DNA from: Mycolicibacterium frederiksbergense
GTDB taxonomy: Bacteria > Actinomycetota > Actinomycetes > Mycobacteriales > Mycobacteriaceae
NCBI RefSeq assembly: GCF_029893345.1
Contig: NZ_JARXVE010000001.1
Span: 744,001-808,000 of the forward strand
Direction of reading: 5' to 3'
DNA length: 64,000 bases
Each line of letters opens with the position of its first letter. Position 1 is the stretch's first letter. The notes under the pieces are model-generated. The model worked only from the letters and a program-made list of their open reading frames with translations, did not search any database and was not told where the DNA came from. The translations under genes and the position numbers were made by a program. Of this stretch, positions 59,916 through 64,000 are shown piece after piece.

Positions 59916-61093
59916 GCAGCGCCCCGGCCGGTATCTCACTGGACAACTGGCTGTCGGAGCCGTACGCGCACTGGTCATTCCAGCATGTAGAGGACTTTGT
60001 GCCGACCGCGGTGATCTCGCGCGGGACCGGGCCGGTCGCTTGGTTGCGCGCAACCAGTGCCCCGGTCGCCGACATCCGGTTGACCAGCAGTGACGGCGCG
60101 CCCACCACCGTTGGCGCGGTGATGGCCGGCACCGCGACCGACGGGTGGGCCGTTGCCTACCGCGGTTCGATAATGGCCGAGGAGTACCTCGACGGCTTTG
60201 CAGCCCAGACCCGGCATCTGCTGTTCTCGGTGAGTAAGTCGCTGGTGGCTGCCGTGGCAGGCGCGCTGCACGGGGCCAGTGCGATCGAGCTCGACGCGCC
60301 GGTCACGGCGTACGTTCCCGCCTTGGCGAACTGCGGGTACGCCGGTGCGACGGTGCGCCATCTGCTGGACATGAGGTCGGGTATCGCCTTCTCCGACGAC
60401 TACCTTCACCCGACCGCGGAGATACACCTCCTCGACCAGGCGATCGGGTGGGCACCCCGGAGCAGTCCGGACTCCCCTGCCACGCTGCGCGACTTCCTGC
60501 TGACCGTGCGGCAGAAGTCGCCTCACGGCGGGCCATTCGAATATCGCTCGTGCGAAACGGATGTGCTCGGCTGGATCTGCGAGGTCGCAGCCGGCCGGCG
60601 GATGCCCGAACTGATATCGGAACTGCTGTGGTGTCGCATCGGTGCCCAATATGACGCCACCATCGGCGTGGACACCGACGGCACCGGATTCTTCGACGGC
60701 GGTATCAACGCCTGTCTTACCGACATGATCCGGTTCGCATCGTTGTTCTTGCACGATGGTGTCTCGTTGACGGGCCAGCAAGTGGTGCCGGCGGCGTGGA
60801 TCGCCGATACTCTTGCCGGCGGTCCCGACTCGCGTCAGGCGTTTGCCGCCAGCCCCGGCGAAAACCAGATGCCCGGCGGGATGTACCGCAACCACGTGTG
60901 GTTTCCCTACCCGGGCAGCAACGTCGTGTTGTGCCAGGGCATGTGCGGTCAGATGATCTACGTCAATCGCGCCGCCGAGATGGTCGCCGCCAAGTTATCC
61001 ACCCAGCCGGACGCCGGGGACCCCCAGATGCTGTTGGACACGTTGCGAGCATTCGATGCGGTGGCAGCCGAACTGGCTGGAATCGACAGTTAG
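59912..61093 (+). CDS. Serine hydrolase, beta-lactamase/NylB-like
   Basis: A 393-residue enzyme from GTG 59912, overlapping the ATP-grasp stop by 4 bp. The SxxK catalytic motif SVSK is at 106-109 (LLFSVSKSLVAAVAG), the candidate Tyr is in GGPFEYRSCETDVLGW, and the C-terminal box includes GMCGQMIYVN. Length and layout match 6-aminohexanoate-dimer hydrolase-type proteins of the class C beta-lactamase superfamily, which cleave amide or ester bonds. There is no signal peptide, so it is cytoplasmic. With the ligase it may form an amide-making and amide-breaking pair. Confidence 0.83.
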   Translation: MSSAPAGISLDNWLSEPYAHWSFQHVEDFVPTAVISRGTGPVAWLRATSAPVADIRLTSSDGAPTTVGAVMAGTATDGWAVAYRGSIMAEEYLDGFAAQTRHLLFSVSKSLVAAVAGALHGASAIELDAPVTAYVPALANCGYAGATVRHLLDMRSGIAFSDDYLHPTAEIHLLDQAIGWAPRSSPDSPATLRDFLLTVRQKSPHGGPFEYRSCETDVLGWICEVAAGRRMPELISELLWCRIGAQYDATIGVDTDGTGFFDGGINACLTDMIRFASLFLHDGVSLTGQQVVPAAWIADTLAGGPDSRQAFAASPGENQMPGGMYRNHVWFPYPGSNVVLCQGMCGQMIYVNRAAEMVAAKLSTQPDAGDPQMLLDTLRAFDAVAAELAGIDS

Positions 61094-61143
61094 CCTGTGG
61101 CTTTCGCGACCGCCGCGTGAAGCCCTCCGTTGTGCTTCGATCA

Positions 61144-62076
61144 CTAGGTGCGTGGTAGCTCGGCTACCTGGCCGAGGGCGTCCGCGAACGGTCCTTCGAC
61201 GACAATCGAAATGGATTGGGTGTCCAAATCGATGCGGGTGATGGGCTGCACCGTGCCGCCGTACCAGAAGTAGGTGTCGTAGCTAATCACCCCGCCGAGC
61301 GGATTGTCGGCCTCACCGACGGTGGCCGAGGCGATCCAGGGTGCCGCATCCACTGTGGACGGGCCCACGCCGTGCAGGAACAGCAGACTGCGGTGCGGCA
61401 CACTGAACAACACACCCAACGGCGCAACACCATTCAGAACCGTCTCGATCAACCGCGGCATATTGAGGGCCTTGGAGGCAACGAACAACGAGTCCCCCGA
61501 CAGAGCAAACACCTCGTGATCCAGCGAGTCGATCTCGACGGGTTCCGCGTCGGTGTTGCGCTGACCGATCTGATAGAGCAGGTCGATGTCGCGACCGACG
61601 ATGTCGCTGTCGCTGACGGTTTGCACTGTGGTTGGCAGGTCGCGCCTGAGCTCCGCCACGAGTCCGTCGAAGGCCGGCCTGGCATAGTCCACGGACAGTC
61701 CGCCGGTTGTATCCGGCGTAATCAGCCGAGTCCGGATCTGGGAGAAGAATTCGGCATCGGAGAGATCGAACATCGGTGGGGCATCCCGCCCGGCCAAGGT
61801 TTGGTCGATATGCGACCGAACGGCATCGGCCATCTCCTCCACCGACAGTTCACGGCAGCGCACCTGCAAGTTGCTCAGCCAGAACACGGTGCCGCTGTCG
61901 GTGGCCAAACGATCGTCACCTGGCGCATCGTCGGGCGCAGGGTGCACCGTCATCCCGCGCCGCTGCAGTTCGTTGATCGCGAGTTCGCGTACGTAACGCT
62001 GCCGGTCCTCCTCAGTCGCCAAAACGGTTGCCTTGACTCGGGGTTTCCAGGGAAACGCATCGTCACCTTTTCTCAC
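61144..62076 (-). CDS. Hypothetical mycobacterial protein
   Basis: A 310-residue soluble protein from GTG 62076 (VRKGDDAFPWKPRVKATVLA); the frame extends 54 codons upstream but overlaps poor sequence. Segments include RDAPPMFDLSDAEFFSQIRT, DIDLLYQIGQRNTDAEPVEI, and VPHRSLLFLHGVGPSTVDAA. Such proteins are common in mycobacteria without an assigned role. It may be co-transcribed with the serine hydrolase upstream at 62235. I cannot name the family. Confidence 0.6.
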   Translation of the reverse strand: MRKGDDAFPWKPRVKATVLATEEDRQRYVRELAINELQRRGMTVHPAPDDAPGDDRLATDSGTVFWLSNLQVRCRELSVEEMADAVRSHIDQTLAGRDAPPMFDLSDAEFFSQIRTRLITPDTTGGLSVDYARPAFDGLVAELRRDLPTTVQTVSDSDIVGRDIDLLYQIGQRNTDAEPVEIDSLDHEVFALSGDSLFVASKALNMPRLIETVLNGVAPLGVLFSVPHRSLLFLHGVGPSTVDAAPWIASATVGEADNPLGGVISYDTYFWYGGTVQPITRIDLDTQSISIVVEGPFADALGQVAELPRT

Positions 62077-62234
62077 GGCTAGGTCAATCCTTCCGGACGT
62101 CGCTAAGTCGACCGGAAGGCGCAGTGCTAGTGAGGATCTCTCAGGAATAGACCCAAATTTGCAACGCGTGGCGAACGGTAGTCGACGAATCTCCGGCAGC
62201 ACCCGCAGGGCATTCCAGTCCGTGCTCCGAGCAT

Positions 62235-63389
62235 TCACAGTGCGGCGTAGGTTGCTTCAACGAGATCAAGCGCACGGCGATCCCCGGCAAGTAGGTCGCG
62301 GCGTAGGTTGGGAACAAAGGCCAACGCAAGCTGATTATCGACATCAGCAAACGCGAAAGCACCGCCGGCACCAGGATGTCCAAATGCCCCTGGGCCCGCG
62401 TTGTCGGGGAAGACGAACATCTGCGAAGGTCGCATGTAACCCAGACCGTAGCTGGAATCGAGAACCATGACTGCATCAGACCCGTTGTTGCGCGGGCGGA
62501 TCGCATTGTTCAGGTTCTCCGGATGCAGTAGCTCTCCTGCACCCAGACGCGCGTAGAACTGAGCAAGTGCACGCGCAGTGGTTATCAGCCCGCTCGCTGG
62601 CCAGCCAGCCGTCAGAACATCTGGATGGTTGTAGCGCGCAGGCGGATTCGTCGTGGCCCTTGTCAGCAGGGATTGCGGATCCTGGTAGGCGTCGGCGAGT
62701 TGTTCAACCGTTGTGGCGGGAATTGCATTGGTATGTGTTGTCCACTGCTGCTCGCTCACGTCGGGAAAGCCAGTCCGGGCAATGCCATCGAGAGCAGCCA
62801 AGCTGGCGCCGATCATCAGATCCTCACTTATGTATGACCTGACGAATTCGCCTACCGTCATCTTGACGTGCCGACGAACGATCTCGCCGGCCAACCACCC
62901 GAAGGTGAAAGCGTGATAACCGTGGCACGAGCCCGGCTCCCACAAAGGCTCCTGATCGGCTAGCAGACCGGCCATCAGCTCCGGATCAGCAGCCTGTCCG
63001 ATCGACACGGGACGTTCAACAGCCGGTAGGCCAGCCGCATGCGAGAGCAGATGCTCACCCGTTATCGCGCCTTTGTCCGCGACGCCGAACTCGGGCCACC
63101 AGCTCGTCACCGGGGCTTCCAAGTTGATCGCCTCACGCTCTGCGACCATGAGCGCGGCCGTCGCGGTTACCGCTTTCGTGCACGAGAATGTGACACAAGC
63201 CGTGTCGCGTTGCCATCGTCGACCGGTGCGAATGTCGGCAACACCGCCCCACAGATCGACAACCGGTCTGCCACCGATCACCACCGCGACCGACGCGCCC
63301 CAATTGAGGCCATCAACGAAACTCGCTTCGAAGACCTCTCGCACCCCGGCGAACGCCGGATCTGCGCTCCCCGCGGTTAGGCCGACCAT
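62235..63389 (-). CDS. Serine hydrolase, beta-lactamase family (EstB/LipD-like)
   Basis: A 384-residue esterase of the class C beta-lactamase superfamily from ATG 63389 (MVGLTAGSADPAFAGVREVF). It shows FSCTKAVTATAAL with the S-x-x-K motif, YHAFTFGWLAGEIVRR with the catalytic Tyr, and GHPGAGGAFAFADVD as the third box (HPG-type, where beta-lactamases have KTG). Mycobacteria have many of these (the LipD/LipP/LipE groups). Cytoplasmic or weakly exported; substrate unknown. Confidence 0.9.
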   Translation of the reverse strand: MVGLTAGSADPAFAGVREVFEASFVDGLNWGASVAVVIGGRPVVDLWGGVADIRTGRRWQRDTACVTFSCTKAVTATAALMVAEREAINLEAPVTSWWPEFGVADKGAITGEHLLSHAAGLPAVERPVSIGQAADPELMAGLLADQEPLWEPGSCHGYHAFTFGWLAGEIVRRHVKMTVGEFVRSYISEDLMIGASLAALDGIARTGFPDVSEQQWTTHTNAIPATTVEQLADAYQDPQSLLTRATTNPPARYNHPDVLTAGWPASGLITTARALAQFYARLGAGELLHPENLNNAIRPRNNGSDAVMVLDSSYGLGYMRPSQMFVFPDNAGPGAFGHPGAGGAFAFADVDNQLALAFVPNLRRDLLAGDRRALDLVEATYAAL

Positions 63390-63430
63390 GGGGAAATTAG
63401 AACACCCATGACTCATCCATACGGTCGGAT

Positions 63431-64000
63431 CTACAACCCAGATTTCCGTGGCGGTCCTGGCTCGCCCAGGAGATCACGGGCATTCAGGGCGAGCCAGTAC
63501 TGCGAAATAGTGGCGGTGTCAGCCAGACTGCATCCGCCGATCTCCTCGATCCGCCGAATCCGATAGGCCACCGTCTGTCGGTGCAGGTGCATGGCCTCGG
63601 CTACCTGCGTCCAGGACCTTCTGTTTTCCAGAAAGCACTCGAGTGTTTCGACAAGCGAACTGTTGGTGCTCGCGTCGTAGTCCTCCAGCGGCCGCAGTAG
63701 GCGGTCGACCAAAGCCTGCGCGTCTTCAGCGTTGGACAGGCCAACCCAAGCGACCTCGGTCCCATACTTGGAGACGGACGTATTCAGCCGCACGGCGCTC
63801 GACAACGCCCAATTGGCTTCACGCGATGCGTCCGAAAACCTCGCCACCCGGTGCAGTGGCCCACTGAACCCTACGCGACCGTCCGGTCCGAGGGCCTGCC
63901 GTAACGCGTGTTCCACGGCCGGTTCGTCGGGTACCAAGGCATGGAATGTGTTGGCATCGAGCGAACCGATACATGGAATGCCGAAGCGCCAGAACCATAC
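63431..64000 (-). CDS. PucR-type regulator, C-terminal part (runs off window)
   Basis: The frame stays open to the window end, so the 5' part lies beyond 64000. The C-terminal PucR HTH_30 domain is clear: LECFLENRRSWTQVAEAMHL, HRQTVAYRIRRIEEIGG, preceded by a GGDEF-like CdaR region (RVGFSGPLHRVARFSDASRE). PucR/CdaR-type activators control purine and other catabolic genes. The divergent or adjacent target is probably the serine hydrolase or genes to the right. Confidence 0.85.
   Translation of the reverse strand, partial: VWFWRFGIPCIGSLDANTFHALVPDEPAVEHALRQALGPDGRVGFSGPLHRVARFSDASREANWALSSAVRLNTSVSKYGTEVAWVGLSNAEDAQALVDRLLRPLEDYDASTNSSLVETLECFLENRRSWTQVAEAMHLHRQTVAYRIRRIEEIGGCSLADTATISQYWLALNARDLLGEPGPPRKSGL

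Overview
The window looks like chromosomal DNA of a mycobacterium, most likely an environmental Mycolicibacterium-type species. It is GC-rich and carries an MPT63-type secreted protein (DUF1942), an LGFP-repeat lipoprotein, a decaprenyl-phosphate phosphoribosyltransferase (arabinan precursor synthesis), an F420-type LLM oxidoreductase, an Ag85/esterase-like membrane hydrolase and several actinobacterial families (YafY/WYL, TIGR03086, YqeB). No rRNA, convincing tRNA or CRISPR array was seen.

Layout. (1) 0-9.5 kb is an eroded island: a damaged metallo-beta-lactamase-fold gene, a two-gene anti-phage cassette that I read as Hachiman (hamA nuclease, hamB helicase, minus strand), a tyrosine-recombinase remnant directly upstream of it, IS21-like terminal repeats, a lipoprotein, an orphan ParA-type ATPase and an integrase remnant. 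(2) 9.5-15.6 kb holds YaeQ, an LLM oxidoreductase, a divergent TIGR03086/YafY pair with an operator between them, and an isolated DPPR synthase. (3) 15.7-24.9 kb is a coherent purine/allantoin degradation cluster: allantoinase, NCS1 permease, Asp/Glu-type racemase, ureidoglycine aminohydrolase (bicupin), a DUF6986 aldolase-like protein, an IclR regulator, an APC permease and a universal stress protein. Shared palindromes suggest one regulon. (4) 25-54 kb is a mosaic of short metabolic modules (GMC oxidoreductase, two SDRs, haloalkane dehalogenase-like and other alpha/beta hydrolases, methyltransferase, GrpB, VapC, CBM2 protein, BenE transporter) mixed with pseudogenes and IS21, IS3, integrase, P450 and amidotransferase fragments. 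(5) 54-64 kb is denser and cleaner: MPT63-like protein, DUF805, a TIGR03085-like protein, a DUF4267/NIPSNAP/DUF1772 group opposite a TetR gene, a TetR/ATP-grasp/serine-hydrolase operon, another serine hydrolase, and a PucR-type regulator running off the right edge.

The most unusual structure is a dispersed repeat of about 67 bp. I count about 15 full or partial copies between 6.8 and 54.1 kb, all in the same orientation, with conserved arms and a variable core of fixed 11-nt length. Copies sit at boundaries of the mosaic modules and next to mobile-element debris. None was seen inside the allantoin cluster or in the last 10 kb. It resembles a family of recombination or cassette-boundary sites, but nothing in the window proves a mechanism.

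All calls rest on reading the sequence and recalled family knowledge. No database search was run.
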